51,287 nt of DNA from an uncultured Collinsella sp. (GCA_900551665.1 URWW01000012.1:1-51287); one strand, 5' to 3'; positions 21,420-29,988 are shown, counted from the first letter of the stretch. The notes: generated by a model from the letters alone, not told the origin. Translations and numbers: made by a program.

Positions 21420-23357
21420 CTAGATCGCGCAGGCAGCGTCGTAGGCGGTCTTGGTGGCGCAGGAGATGTCGCCGCCCTCCTCGCTGCAGTCGCCCACGAA
21501 GGTCCAGGCCACGCCGGCCGCGTCGAGCGCGGCGGTGTCGAAGGCGACGCGCTTGGCGCCGATGGCCATGACGGCGTAGTCGATGGGCATGCGGACCCGA
21601 GAGCCGTCGGCGGTCTCGCACACGAGCTCGGACGGGGTAATCTCGAGGACCTTGTGCTGCGTGAACTGCTTCACACCGCGGGCCTCGAAGTGCTCAAAGA
21701 GCGTCGGCTTGATAGTCGGGCCCTCGTCGGCGGCGATGCTCTCGAGCATCTCGACAACGCTCACCTCGCAGCCCTCGTCCGCCAGCAGCTCGGCGGTCTC
21801 GCAGCCGACCATGCCACCGCCGATGACGGCGACCTTGCCGTAGACCTCGGCCGTGCCGGCCAGGACGGACCAGGAGTCCACTACGTTGGCGAGCTCGCGG
21901 CCGGAGATGGGCGGGCAGGCGCACTGAGCGCCCACGGCCACGATCACGTGGTCGAAGCCCGCGGCAGCCAGCTCCTCAGCGGTCGCCTCGTGGCCGAGCT
22001 CGAACTTCACGCCGACGTTGCGGGCCGCGGTCACGCTGTCCTGGACGGCGCGGCGCAGTTCGGCCTTGCGCGGGGGCACGCAGGCGATGTTGAGCTGTCC
22101 GCCCAGCTCGCAGGCGCGCTCGAACAAGGTGACGTCGTGGCCGCGCAGCGCGGCGACGCGGGCGGCCATAAGGCCGGCGATGCCGCCGCCGATGACGGCG
22201 ACGCGCTTGGCCTCGCGTGCGGGCGCGATGCGGCGCACCGTCTCATAGCCGTTCTCGGGGTTGAGGACGCAGGAGAGGCCCTCGCGACGCTGGATGGCGT
22301 CGGTGCAGCCCTTGTTGCAGGACAGGCAGCGGATTATCTGGTCGGCGCGGCCCTCCTCGACCTTGCGGACCCAGTCCTCGTCGGCGAGGAACCCGCGGCC
22401 GATGCCAACCATGTCGGCCTTGCCGGACACCACGATGCGCTCGGCCATCTTGGGGTCGATGATGCGGCCAACGGCAGAGACGGGGATGTTCACGGCATCT
22501 TTAATCTGGCCGGTGATGTCGACGAAGAAGCCGTAGGGTTGCACGCCCATGGGCGGGATGGTGTCGGCCATGTTGCCAGTGTGGTTGGCCTGGGCGACGT
22601 GCAGCATGTCGACGCCAGCCTCCTCGAGCCACTGGGCGAACTGCGGGGCGTCACACAGGTCGATGCCGCCCTTGCCGCGCTCGGGCGTCACGATGGGGAA
22701 CTTGTAATCGATGATCATATTGGGCACGGCCTCGCGCAGAGCACGGACGAGCATGAGGGCGAAACGCGTGCGGTTCTCGAGCGAGCCGCCGAACTTGTCG
22801 GTGCGGTGATTCATGCGGGTGGAGCACAGGCAGCCGGTCAGGCGGTCGCCGTGAACCTGGATGACGTCGACGCCGGCTTTCTCGGCACGGCGGGCGCAGT
22901 CGCACATCTTGTCGATGATCTTGAACAGGCCCTCCTCGCTCACCTCATCGGTGAAGTGCATCATGTCGTGATGCAGGCGCTCGCGGACCTCGGCCATCTT
23001 GCCCTGCTGGAAGAGCTCGTTGATGGCGTCGCAATCGTACTCGGGATGGAAGATCTGCACGCCGAGCTTGCAGCCGTACTCATGCACGGCGTCGGCGAGC
23101 TTCTTGAACGAGTCGATCTGCTCATCGCAGTAGAGCTTGGGCGTGGGCGAGAACGAGGCGATGGGCGCGACGTCGCCCAGCACGATGTAGGACGCGCCAC
23201 CCTGTGCGATGCGGGTGTAGAAGCCGCGGCTGCGCTCGCCAATGCTGCCGTCGCGCTCCTCATAGCCGGTAGTCAGCGGCGGGAACATGATGCGGTTCTT
23301 GAACTCGACACCACCGATGGTGATGGGATCGAGAATCCTCATATCCGGCTTGGTCAT
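21420..23357 (-). CDS. Old-Yellow-Enzyme-type NADH:flavin oxidoreductase with 4Fe-4S and FAD domains
   Basis: The layout is that of 2,4-dienoyl-CoA reductase, enoate reductase and BaiC/D-type enzymes: an N-terminal FMN-binding TIM barrel (residues about 8-335, with VIQVHGDRLTGCLCS where OYE proteins place the substrate His), a 4Fe-4S binding CLSCNKGCTDAIQRREGLSC (about 342-361), then an FAD/NAD(P)-binding domain with GGGIAG (about 393) and a second nucleotide motif GGGMVGCE (about 518). Such enzymes reduce activated C=C bonds in the cytoplasm. At 645 residues it is full length. The start has AAAGGAGAGG upstream. It follows an esterase gene in the same direction by 64 bases. The substrate cannot be read from the sequence; bile acids, hydroxycinnamates or other enoates are possible. 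Confidence 0.9.
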   Translation of the reverse strand: MTKPDMRILDPITIGGVEFKNRIMFPPLTTGYEERDGSIGERSRGFYTRIAQGGASYIVLGDVAPIASFSPTPKLYCDEQIDSFKKLADAVHEYGCKLGVQIFHPEYDCDAINELFQQGKMAEVRERLHHDMMHFTDEVSEEGLFKIIDKMCDCARRAEKAGVDVIQVHGDRLTGCLCSTRMNHRTDKFGGSLENRTRFALMLVRALREAVPNMIIDYKFPIVTPERGKGGIDLCDAPQFAQWLEEAGVDMLHVAQANHTGNMADTIPPMGVQPYGFFVDITGQIKDAVNIPVSAVGRIIDPKMAERIVVSGKADMVGIGRGFLADEDWVRKVEEGRADQIIRCLSCNKGCTDAIQRREGLSCVLNPENGYETVRRIAPAREAKRVAVIGGGIAGLMAARVAALRGHDVTLFERACELGGQLNIACVPPRKAELRRAVQDSVTAARNVGVKFELGHEATAEELAAAGFDHVIVAVGAQCACPPISGRELANVVDSWSVLAGTAEVYGKVAVIGGGMVGCETAELLADEGCEVSVVEMLESIAADEGPTIKPTLFEHFEARGVKQFTQHKVLEITPSELVCETADGSRVRMPIDYAVMAIGAKRVAFDTAALDAAGVAWTFVGDCSEEGGDISCATKTAYDAACAI

Positions 23358-23421
23358 ATACGTCCCTCTCCTTTCATAACGACGCGCCGCTCTGATGCGA
23401 CGCGTCTGCTTGAAACCTGAT

Positions 23422-24180
23422 TTAGCTGTGGCTCTTGACGAACTCCGTCACGGCGTCGAACACCGCGGCGCGAGCCTCGAGGTTGGCAAAATCGTGCCCG
23501 CCCGCCGAGGTCTGCACATACGAGGCTCTCTGGTAAATCGCCTGGTAGCGCTCACAGTCTTCATCTGAGACAAGCTTGTCGTCCGCGGCGCGGGCGATGA
23601 GCACGGGGCCGTCGTAGCCCGCGGCCTCGACGTAGGGATCGGGGTGGGCGCCCATGTTGTGGTTGAAGGCCATTTTGTAAACGAGGCCCTCCATGTCGGC
23701 GTAGTCGCGGCCGGTGTGCTGCTCGAGCATGCACGCGTTGCGCTCGGCGTCGCGCCACATGGCGGCACCGGGGCTCAAAAGGATCAGGCCGTGCGGGCCG
23801 ATAGACGGAGCTGAGCTCGCCGCCACATAGCCGCCCATGCTGTGACCGGCCAGGAACATGTGGCCCTCATCTGCCCACGGCTGCGCGGAGGCCCAAGCGA
23901 AGATGTCCGCAGCGTCGCCCAACAGGCCATCGAACAGCATGTCGGAAAACTCGCCGTCGGACTCGCCGCAGCCATAAAAATCAAAACGCACGCATGCGAT
24001 GCCCTCGCGCGCGAGGTGACGGGCCAGATACGTGTTGAAATACTTGTAACCCGAGGCGGAGCCGCCAAAGCCGTGCAGCATAACAACGCACGGGAACGCA
24101 CCCTCGGGCGCCGGCACCGTTACGATGCCGCGTAGGGTATGACCATCCCTGTTTTCGATGGCAACTTGCAGTGTTTCCAT
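23422..24180 (-). CDS. Alpha/beta hydrolase, cinnamoyl/feruloyl-esterase-like
   Basis: The protein is a single alpha/beta-hydrolase domain without signal peptide. The oxyanion turn is HGFGG (residues 36-40), the nucleophile Ser114 lies in GHSMGG, the acid residue is probably in ARAADDKLVS and the catalytic His in SAGGHDF near the end. FDFYGCGESDGEFS after the second strand and the whole layout resemble cytoplasmic cinnamoyl/feruloyl esterases of gut bacteria. The ATG at 24180 is favoured by GAAAGGTGCG. The gene precedes the OYE-type reductase by 64 bases, so the two are likely co-transcribed. If both act on one substrate, the esterase would free an unsaturated aromatic acid and the reductase would saturate it; this is an inference. 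Confidence 0.8.
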   Translation of the reverse strand: METLQVAIENRDGHTLRGIVTVPAPEGAFPCVVMLHGFGGSASGYKYFNTYLARHLAREGIACVRFDFYGCGESDGEFSDMLFDGLLGDAADIFAWASAQPWADEGHMFLAGHSMGGYVAASSAPSIGPHGLILLSPGAAMWRDAERNACMLEQHTGRDYADMEGLVYKMAFNHNMGAHPDPYVEAAGYDGPVLIARAADDKLVSDEDCERYQAIYQRASYVQTSAGGHDFANLEARAAVFDAVTEFVKSHS

Positions 24181-24347
24181 GCTACGCACCTTTCTCATCT
24201 GCGGATACTCGACGATCGAGTGTCTTTCGTCGTTCGCAATTACCTGACGGACGGCATGTTATTGATGCTGCTGACCATTATTTTAGGCATTCGAATTGTT
24301 TCTGAGAAATCAGCGTTCTGTAAACCCCACACCCAGCGTGAGCTGCA

Positions 24348-25100
24348 TCAGCCGAGCAACTCCAAAACCTGGCGCTTTTTCTCGAGGAAATCCTCGGTCA
24401 GCACGTAGTTAGCGCGCTCGTCGCGGGGACAAGCAACCTCGACTGAGCCAACGATGCTCGTCGGCTCGCCCGCTTGCGGGTTTCCGCGCATGACGAACAC
24501 TTCGTCGGCGAGCGTGAGCGCCTCGTCGATGTCGTGGGTCACCACGAGCGCCGTGGTGCCCATGCGCTCCACGACATCGAGGAACCACGTGTGCATGTCC
24601 GCCTTGGTAAAGGCATCGAGTGCCGAGAACGGCTCATCGAGCAGCATGAACTCCTGCGAAAACAGGTAGCTTCGCAGCAACGCGGCACGCTGGCGCATGC
24701 CGCCCGAAAGCTCACTTGGCCAACGGCGCTCGGTGCCCTCCAAACCGAAGACCCCAAAAAGCTCAGCCGCACGCGAGCGGGCGTCCTCAACCGGCACGCC
24801 GCGCAGCACCAGAGGCAACGACACGTTGTCGATGATGCGCTTATGCTGCAAGAGCAGGTCTTTTTGCAGCATGTACGACAAGTGGCCGGGACGGCCGGTA
24901 ATATCCTCGCCATCCAACAGCACGCGGCCGGCGCGCGGCGATGCGAGGCCCGAAATCACATGGAACAACGTGGTCTTGCCGCACCCGGAGGGACCGAGTA
25001 GACAGGCGATCTCGCCGGACTCGACGTCGAGCGTCACGTCACGAAGTACGTCGACCTCGCCGAACCCCTGTGAAATACCCCGTATCTCAAGCCGTGCCAT
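24348..25100 (-). CDS. ABC transporter ATP-binding protein of the thiamine-precursor operon
   Basis: The 250-residue ATPase drives uptake through the permease encoded at 26466-27248. Walker A is GPSGCGKTT (residues 36-44), the Q-loop is in YMLQKDLLL, the signature is LSGGMRQR, Walker B is FMLLDEP, and the switch His follows in VVTHDIDEA. It is of the nitrate/sulfonate/taurine importer class, like ThiZ. The ATG at 25100 was chosen over upstream codons because the family begins here; the ribosome site GGAAGG is rather far away. A 200-base gap holding a MITE-like repeat separates it from the binding-protein gene, which may weaken or alter its co-transcription with the rest of the operon. Confidence 0.9.
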   Translation of the reverse strand: MARLEIRGISQGFGEVDVLRDVTLDVESGEIACLLGPSGCGKTTLFHVISGLASPRAGRVLLDGEDITGRPGHLSYMLQKDLLLQHKRIIDNVSLPLVLRGVPVEDARSRAAELFGVFGLEGTERRWPSELSGGMRQRAALLRSYLFSQEFMLLDEPFSALDAFTKADMHTWFLDVVERMGTTALVVTHDIDEALTLADEVFVMRGNPQAGEPTSIVGSVEVACPRDERANYVLTEDFLEKKRQVLELLG

Positions 25101-25122
25101 CGCGATGAGCACCTTCCCGAAC

Positions 25123-25262
25123 AAAGTGTACGTTTTGGGGATAGTTTCCCCTTCTTTTTCACGGCTTGGGCCTAAACGGCCTTTCGCCAACTGGGGTTTT
25201 GCCGCGACGCAATTCCGACAACACGCAAAACGCCGCAAAACCTTCCCCAAAACGTACACTTT
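25123..25262. repeat. 140-bp MITE-like element with 19-bp terminal inverted repeats
   Basis: AAAGTGTACGTTTTGGGGA at 25123-25141 returns as its exact reverse complement at 25244-25262. Inside, further short inverted words occur. It has no gene and no clear target duplication. It lies between the binding-protein and ATPase genes of one operon, so it must either be read through or act as a promoter or processing site. Confidence 0.7.
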
Positions 25263-25300
25263 TAATTTCTGACACCCTGACTGGCTACGTAATGCCTCGA

Positions 25301-26365
25301 TTAGCCCTGGAACTTATCGGTCATGCCCGCGCCGGGCTCGATCGGATCGGCAAAACCCTGGTCGCTCACCCACTCGAAGAAGGCATCCCAACGCTTCTGG
25401 TCGATCTCGCCCCAGGTCTCGGCATCCGCCTGGTACTGCTCGGCGAGATAGATCTGGCTCGCCACCACAAGCTCCTCCTCGAGCTCGGGTGCGGCCTTGA
25501 GCAGAACCTCGGCCGCGCCCTTCGGGTCGGCGATGCAATCCTCGTACCCGCGACGAGTGGCGTCCATAAAGGCCTGGACCATTTCGGCGTCGTCCTCGAT
25601 CACGCCGTTGTTGGCGATGATGACCGGCGTGTAGAAGTCAAAGACGGGGTCGATATCGGCAAAGGCGAAGTAGTTGGTATCGAGGCCCGCGAGCTTGCAC
25701 TTCTCGCCCGCCCAGGCCCAATAGATCCAGATGGAGTCGACCTGATCGGTGGAAAGCGCGGTCACCTCGTCGGTAACGGTAGAGGGGATCATCTCGACCT
25801 GGGAGAAGTCGCCGCCGTCTGCCTCGACGCAACGCTCGATCATGCCCTGCTCGATGGGCAGCTCCCACGTCGCGTAGGTATGGCCGGCCATCTCGGCGGG
25901 GCTCGTGATGCCCTTGTCCTTCATGCTGATGATGCCGGAGGTGTTGTGCTGGATGATTGCGGCGACAGCGGTCACGGGCATCGGGTCGGAGCCGGAAACG
26001 TAGGAGGCCATGGTGTCCTGGAAGGTCACGCCGAACTCTGCATCACCGGCGGCGACCAGGGCGTCGGCGCCGTTCTCGGGAGCCTGGACGATTTCGACCT
26101 CAAGGCCGGCCTCCTTGTAGTAACCGCGCTCGGCTGCGACATACACGCCGGTGTGGTTCGTGTTGGGGGTCCAGTCCAGGGCGAAGGTGACCTTGCGCAG
26201 CCCGGCATCGCCGGTAGGGGCGGAGCCTGCGGGCTTGCCGGAGCCACCGCAACCGGCCAACGTCGCGGCTCCGGCCAGGCCCATGCCCGCGACGCCGGCG
26301 CGCAGCAGCGCGCGACGCGAGACCATGCGGGCGGCAGTCATGGCGTTCATCTTGTTGCTCTTCAT
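25301..26365 (-). CDS. Substrate-binding lipoprotein, ThiY-like (thiamine pyrimidine precursor)
   Basis: The N terminus RRALLRAGVAGMGLAGAATLAGCGG combines a twin-arginine-like start and a lipobox (LAGC), so the protein is exported and lipid-anchored. The mature part is an NMT1/SsuA-type periplasmic-binding fold: KVTFALDWTPNTNHTGVYVAAERGYYKEAGLEVEIVQ is the characteristic first strand of ThiY and THI5/NMT1 proteins, and GHTYATWELPIEQGMI and TDQVDSIWIYWAW follow. ThiY proteins bind formylamino-HMP, the pyrimidine precursor of thiamine. The TPP riboswitch in front of the operon supports this substrate. AAAGGAG lies eight bases before the ATG. The gene follows the permease by 100 bases. Confidence 0.9.
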   Translation of the reverse strand: MKSNKMNAMTAARMVSRRALLRAGVAGMGLAGAATLAGCGGSGKPAGSAPTGDAGLRKVTFALDWTPNTNHTGVYVAAERGYYKEAGLEVEIVQAPENGADALVAAGDAEFGVTFQDTMASYVSGSDPMPVTAVAAIIQHNTSGIISMKDKGITSPAEMAGHTYATWELPIEQGMIERCVEADGGDFSQVEMIPSTVTDEVTALSTDQVDSIWIYWAWAGEKCKLAGLDTNYFAFADIDPVFDFYTPVIIANNGVIEDDAEMVQAFMDATRRGYEDCIADPKGAAEVLLKAAPELEEELVVASQIYLAEQYQADAETWGEIDQKRWDAFFEWVSDQGFADPIEPGAGMTDKFQG

Positions 26366-26465
26366 GAGAATCTCCTTTGAATCGAGGGCATTTCGCCCCA
26401 TTTCACGTTCTTGGTAAAACTGAGGAAGCGATCGCCGGCGCGCAAGTCGCGCGGCGACCCCCCCC

Positions 26466-27248
26466 CTATCGATCGGCGTCCGAACGGCGCTCCCAGGGCA
26501 TGGCGATGCGACGAACAGCGTCGACCACCCACATGAGCACGAGGCTCAAGCCCGAGATCAAAAAGATCACCGCGAAAATCTTGTCGAACGAATACGCCTT
26601 GCGCACGCGCGTCATGTACACACCAAGGCCCGAGAACCCGCCGAGCCATTCCGCGATCACAGCGCCCACAATCGCGTAAGCGGCAGAGATCTTGAGCCCG
26701 GAAAAGAACTGCGGCATCGCGGCGGGCAGCTTCACGTGACGCAGAATCTGCAGGCGCGTGGCACCCATGGCGCGCATGAGGTCGATCTCGTCGGGGTCAA
26801 CGGAACGCAGACCCTCGAGCATTCCCACCGTGATGGGGAAGAATGTCGCCACCACGATGAGCACGACCTTGGGCAACATGCCGTAACCGAACCACAGCAC
26901 CAAAAGCGGCGCAATGGCGACGGTCGGGATGGTCTGCGTAAGCACGACGATGGGATAAAACGCGCGGTAAAGCAGGTCGAAGCGGTCCATGGCGAGCGCC
27001 GCGATAAAGCCGAGGGCAACACCGGCGGCAAGGCCCAGCCCGGCCTCGGCAAGCGAGGTCGCAGCGTGCCCGATGAGCAGAGGCCAGTCCCCTACGAGCG
27101 CCTGCACCACGCGAATCGGACTCGGCAGCATGAACGGGGGCACGAGACCGGCCGAACACACCAGCTGCCAGATCGCCAGCAGCGCAAGGATCGTCAGCGG
27201 GGCGACGAGTCGCGACGTGACACGCGAAGAAGCGGAAATGTTACGCAT
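26466..27248 (-). CDS. ABC transporter permease of the thiamine-precursor operon
   Basis: The 260-residue protein has about six membrane helices and the conserved cytoplasmic loop MRAMGATRLQILRHVKLPAAMPQFFSGLKISAAYAIVGAVIAEWLGG, the EAA motif of binding-protein-dependent permeases of the SsuC/TauC/ThiX class. It should form a homodimer with two ATPase subunits. Its ATG overlaps the stop of the upstream thiamine-binding gene by eight bases, which implies translational coupling. A run of nine C residues (26458-26466) touches the stop codon. The gene belongs to the TPP-riboswitch operon. Confidence 0.92.
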   Translation of the reverse strand: MRNISASSRVTSRLVAPLTILALLAIWQLVCSAGLVPPFMLPSPIRVVQALVGDWPLLIGHAATSLAEAGLGLAAGVALGFIAALAMDRFDLLYRAFYPIVVLTQTIPTVAIAPLLVLWFGYGMLPKVVLIVVATFFPITVGMLEGLRSVDPDEIDLMRAMGATRLQILRHVKLPAAMPQFFSGLKISAAYAIVGAVIAEWLGGFSGLGVYMTRVRKAYSFDKIFAVIFLISGLSLVLMWVVDAVRRIAMPWERRSDADR

Positions 27249-27549
27249 CGTTCTCGTGATACTTGGAAATCTTCTCCTCGGTGGTGAGGACGCCCTCCTC
27301 AGGGGCGAAGAAAATCTTGACGTACGTTGCCACCTCAGGTGCACCGGCCTCGACGCAGATGCGGTTCACGCCCGCCACGACCTCCATGCACAGATCGTAC
27401 TCGCCCTGAATGGTGGTCTCGAACGGACCGACGTAGGCGTCGGGGAACTTGGTCTGAATGTAGGCGATCGCCTCGTCGACGATGCGGCAGACCTCGTCGT
27501 TGCCGCCGACGCGCTGGGGCAGGACCTGAATCGCGACGCTTGCTTCCAT
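27241..27549 (-). CDS. MTH1187-family thiamine-binding protein (YkoF-like)
   Basis: This 102-residue protein (MEASVAIQVLPQRVGGNDEVCRIVDEAIAYIQTKFPDAYVGPFETTIQGEYDLCMEVV) matches the small thiamine-binding family related to YkoF, a ferredoxin-like fold that binds thiamine or its pyrimidine moiety in the cytoplasm. In TPP-controlled operons it commonly accompanies ThiXYZ-type importers, as it does here. It is the first gene after the riboswitch and its terminator. GGAAAGGAAG precedes the ATG at 27549. It overlaps the permease gene by eight bases at its end. Confidence 0.88.
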   Translation of the reverse strand: MEASVAIQVLPQRVGGNDEVCRIVDEAIAYIQTKFPDAYVGPFETTIQGEYDLCMEVVAGVNRICVEAGAPEVATYVKIFFAPEEGVLTTEEKISKYHENDA

Positions 27550-27570
27550 GAGCTTCCTTTCCGAGGCCAC

Positions 27571-27607
27571 GAAAAAGCGGGCCCCTCGTTTTCCGTAGGG
27601 GCCCGCT
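27571..27607 (-). terminator. Riboswitch expression-platform terminator
   Basis: On the minus strand AGCGGGCCCCT pairs with AGGGGCCCGCT and is followed by five T residues, between the TPP aptamer and the first operon gene. Ligand-bound aptamer should favour this hairpin and stop transcription. Confidence 0.85.
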
Positions 27608-27663
27608 CTCACATCATGACGTCCGCCCATTTCAAAGCGTCCGCACCGATCAAAGCAAGGCTG

Positions 27664-27752
27664 CTCGATCCCTACGCCGGCATTACCCGGATCAGGTTAC
27701 GGGTCGAGCGAAGGTTCGCTCCTCTCAGCCGGGCCGTTTCCCAGCTCCCCAA
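27664..27752 (-). promoter_or_regulatory. TPP riboswitch (THI element)
   Basis: The minus strand carries the conserved aptamer words in order: GGGGAGC at the 5' end, GGCTGAGAGGAGC, then ACCCGTAACCTGATCCGGG, TAATGCCGGC and GTAGGGA. These form the P2/P3 pyrimidine-sensing and P4/P5 pyrophosphate-sensing arms of the TPP aptamer. It controls the uptake operon that ends at 24348. Confidence 0.96.
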
Positions 27753-27794
27753 TACGTCATTCAGTATACGGCAACGAGGATGCGCGTGCGGTAG

Positions 27795-27935
27795 TCAACG
27801 AGAAGCGGCACGGCGGAAAAAAATGCCGGCGCCAATCACAACGACCATGAGCACGCACAGAACCGCAAGGTAGAGCATGAGGCCTTCGGGTGTCACAGTG
27901 TTCTCCAGCACGACGATGGACATATTCAGCAACAT
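27795..27935 (-). CDS. Small single-pass membrane protein (46 aa)
   Basis: The sequence starts MLLNMSIVVLENTVTPEG, has one long hydrophobic segment (LMLYLAVLCVLMVVVIGAGIFF, about 19-40), and ends in the basic tail RRAASR, predicting the C terminus inside. AAAGGGGGCC lies four to five bases before the ATG. It stands on the same strand just upstream of the TPP riboswitch, but the riboswitch promoter region starts after it, so it need not be part of the thiamine operon. I do not recognise the family. The ribosome site and clean helix make it more likely than not to be a gene. Confidence 0.55.
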   Translation of the reverse strand: MLLNMSIVVLENTVTPEGLMLYLAVLCVLMVVVIGAGIFFRRAASR

Positions 27936-28065
27936 CGAGGCCCCCTTTCGCCTGCCACACAAGCGCGAACTGCCGCGCGGGGAGTCGCCACCGGCGCGGG
28001 CCAATTCGGCAGTTTGAACATACCGCGCAAGCATCAGGGTCAGGTAAACGGCCGGTCAGGGTACG

Positions 28066-28095
28066 AAAAACGCCGCCCGCCAAAGCGGACGGCGT
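28066..28095 (-). terminator. Terminator of aspS
   Basis: On the minus strand ACGCCGTCCGC pairs with GCGGGCGGCGT (one mismatch) and is followed by TTTTC. It stands about 100 bases after the aspS stop, beyond the palindrome at 28141-28173. Confidence 0.7.
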
Positions 28096-28140
28096 CATGT
28101 TGATTTGCATGCAGGGTCGCAACCTAAGCCTTAATTCAGA

Positions 28141-28173
28141 ACCTCAATTTAGGGACTGTCCCCAAATTGAGGT
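28141..28173. repeat. Dispersed palindrome, family A
   Basis: Arms ACCTCAATTTAGGGAC and GTCCCCAAATTGAGGT differ at one pair around a central T. It shares the core with 10584-10626 and 30229-30259. It follows the aspS stop by 18 bases. Confidence 0.85.
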
Positions 28174-28191
28174 CGTGGACTGCAAGGCCAC

Positions 28192-29988
28192 TTACTCCAG
28201 ACGCAGGCCGACTTCCTTGAGCTGAGCCATGCTCACCTCGGACGGCGCGGCGGACATGAGGTCGCTGCCGCTGCTCGTCTTGGGGAATGCCATGACGTCG
28301 CGGATGGAGTCGGTGCCGGCCAGCAGCATGCACACGCGGTCGAGACCGAGCGCGAAGCCGCCCATGGGCGGAGCGCCGAACTCGAGGGCCTCCATGAGGA
28401 AGCCGAACTGGGCGCGGGCGCGCTCCTCGGAAAAGCCCATGAACTCGAGCATCTTGAGCTGCAGCTCGGCGTCGTGGATGCGCATGCCGCCACCGCCGGC
28501 CTCGAAGCCATCCATGACAAAGTCGTAGGTGCACGAACCCATCTTGAGCGGATCCTCATCGAGCAGGTGCAGCTCGTCGAGATGCGGCAGGGTGAAGGGC
28601 TGGTGCTCGGCCTCGTAGCGCTGACCCTCCTCATCCCAATGGAACAGCGGGAAGTTCACGACCCAGAGGAACTCGTGGCCCTCGCGCGGAACATTGAGCG
28701 CGTCGGCCATGTGCGAACGCATGCCGCCGAGGATGCCGTTGGCCTCCAAGCGGGGACCGGCGGCGAACATGATGAGGTCACCGGGCTCGACGTCGCAGCG
28801 ACGACGCAGCTCGGCCATCTCCTCGTCGGTGAAGAACTTCACAATCGGGCTGTTCACGGAACCGTCCTCACGGAAGGCGATCCAGGCGAGGCCCTTGGCG
28901 CCGAAGGTCGCGGCGACCTTGGCGAGCTTGTCGATCTGAGCACGGGGCCAGGCGCCGGCGCCCTTGGCGTTGATGGCCTTGACCACGTGGCCCTCGGTGG
29001 TCGCAGCGCTTGCGAACACTTTGAACGCGGACTCGGTGAAGATGTCGGTCAGATCGACGAGCTCCATGCCGTAACGGGTGTCGGGCTTATCGGAGCCATA
29101 GGTGTCCATGGCGTCCCAGTAGGACAGGCGACGCAGCGGCGTGGGCATCTCCACACCCACGCGGGCGAAGGCGTCGGACAGCACGTCCTCGAGCTGAGCC
29201 ATGACGTCATCCTGCTCGACAAAGCTCATCTCGATGTCGACCTGGGTAAACTCGGGCTGGCGGTCGGCGCGCAGATCCTCGTCACGGAAGCACTTGGCAA
29301 CCTGGTAGTAGCGCTCGACGCCGCCGACCATGAGAAGCTGCTTGAGCAGCTGCGGGGACTGCGGCAGGGCGTAGAAGCTGCCGGGCTGCAGGCGGCTCGG
29401 CACCACGAAGTCGCGCGCACCCTCGGGCGTGGACTTGAACAGGGCCGGTGTCTCAACCTCGGTAAAGGCGCGGTCGTGCAGCGCGGAGCGGATGGCAAAG
29501 GTGAAATCGGAGCGCAGGCGAAGGCGAGCGGCCATCTCGGGACGGCGGAGGTCCAGGTAGCGATAGCGCAGGCGCGTGTCCTCGGCGGTCTCGATGCCGT
29601 CCTCGATCTGGAACGGAGGGGTCTTGGAGCGGTTGAGCACGGTGGCGTGGTCGATGAGGACCTCGATCTCGCCGGTTGCGAGCTTGGGGTTCACCGCGTC
29701 CTCGCCACGGTAGCGCACGACGCCGTGCACGCAGATGGGCCACTCGGGACGCATGGTCTCGGCGATCTTGAAGGCATCGCCATCGGAATGCTCAGGGTCG
29801 AAGTTGATCTGCGTGATGCCCTCGCGGTCGCGCAGGTCGCAGAAGATCAGGCCGCCGTGGTCGCGGCGACGGCTCACCCAACCGGTGAGGGTGACCTCCT
29901 CGCCGATGTTGGCGGCGCGAAGCTCACCGCAGGTGTGGGTGTGCATGCAGTGCATGTTGGCGGGGTTGGTGGCAGGCGTCTCGGCCAT
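28192..29988 (-). CDS. aspS: Aspartyl-tRNA synthetase, bacterial type
   Basis: The enzyme charges tRNA-Asp. Residues about 15-110 form the OB-fold anticodon-binding domain (LTGWVSRRRDHGGLIFCDLRDREG). The class II catalytic core has motif 2 around YYQVAKCFRDEDLRADRQPEFTQVDIEMSF and motif 3 at GGFALGLDRVCMLLAG; a GAD insertion domain lies at about 290-400, which marks the bacterial form. At 598 residues it is full length. The ATG at 29988 follows GAGGAGGG. Whether it charges only tRNA-Asp or also tRNA-Asn cannot be judged here, because the gatCAB genes are not in the window. Confidence 0.96.
   Translation of the reverse strand: MAETPATNPANMHCMHTHTCGELRAANIGEEVTLTGWVSRRRDHGGLIFCDLRDREGITQINFDPEHSDGDAFKIAETMRPEWPICVHGVVRYRGEDAVNPKLATGEIEVLIDHATVLNRSKTPPFQIEDGIETAEDTRLRYRYLDLRRPEMAARLRLRSDFTFAIRSALHDRAFTEVETPALFKSTPEGARDFVVPSRLQPGSFYALPQSPQLLKQLLMVGGVERYYQVAKCFRDEDLRADRQPEFTQVDIEMSFVEQDDVMAQLEDVLSDAFARVGVEMPTPLRRLSYWDAMDTYGSDKPDTRYGMELVDLTDIFTESAFKVFASAATTEGHVVKAINAKGAGAWPRAQIDKLAKVAATFGAKGLAWIAFREDGSVNSPIVKFFTDEEMAELRRRCDVEPGDLIMFAAGPRLEANGILGGMRSHMADALNVPREGHEFLWVVNFPLFHWDEEGQRYEAEHQPFTLPHLDELHLLDEDPLKMGSCTYDFVMDGFEAGGGGMRIHDAELQLKMLEFMGFSEERARAQFGFLMEALEFGAPPMGGFALGLDRVCMLLAGTDSIRDVMAFPKTSSGSDLMSAAPSEVSMAQLKEVGLRLE

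Noticed and set aside
21654..23420. 588-codon plus-strand frame opposite the OYE-type gene
   Set aside because: Antisense shadow; the minus-strand gene has clear FMN, Fe-S and FAD motifs.
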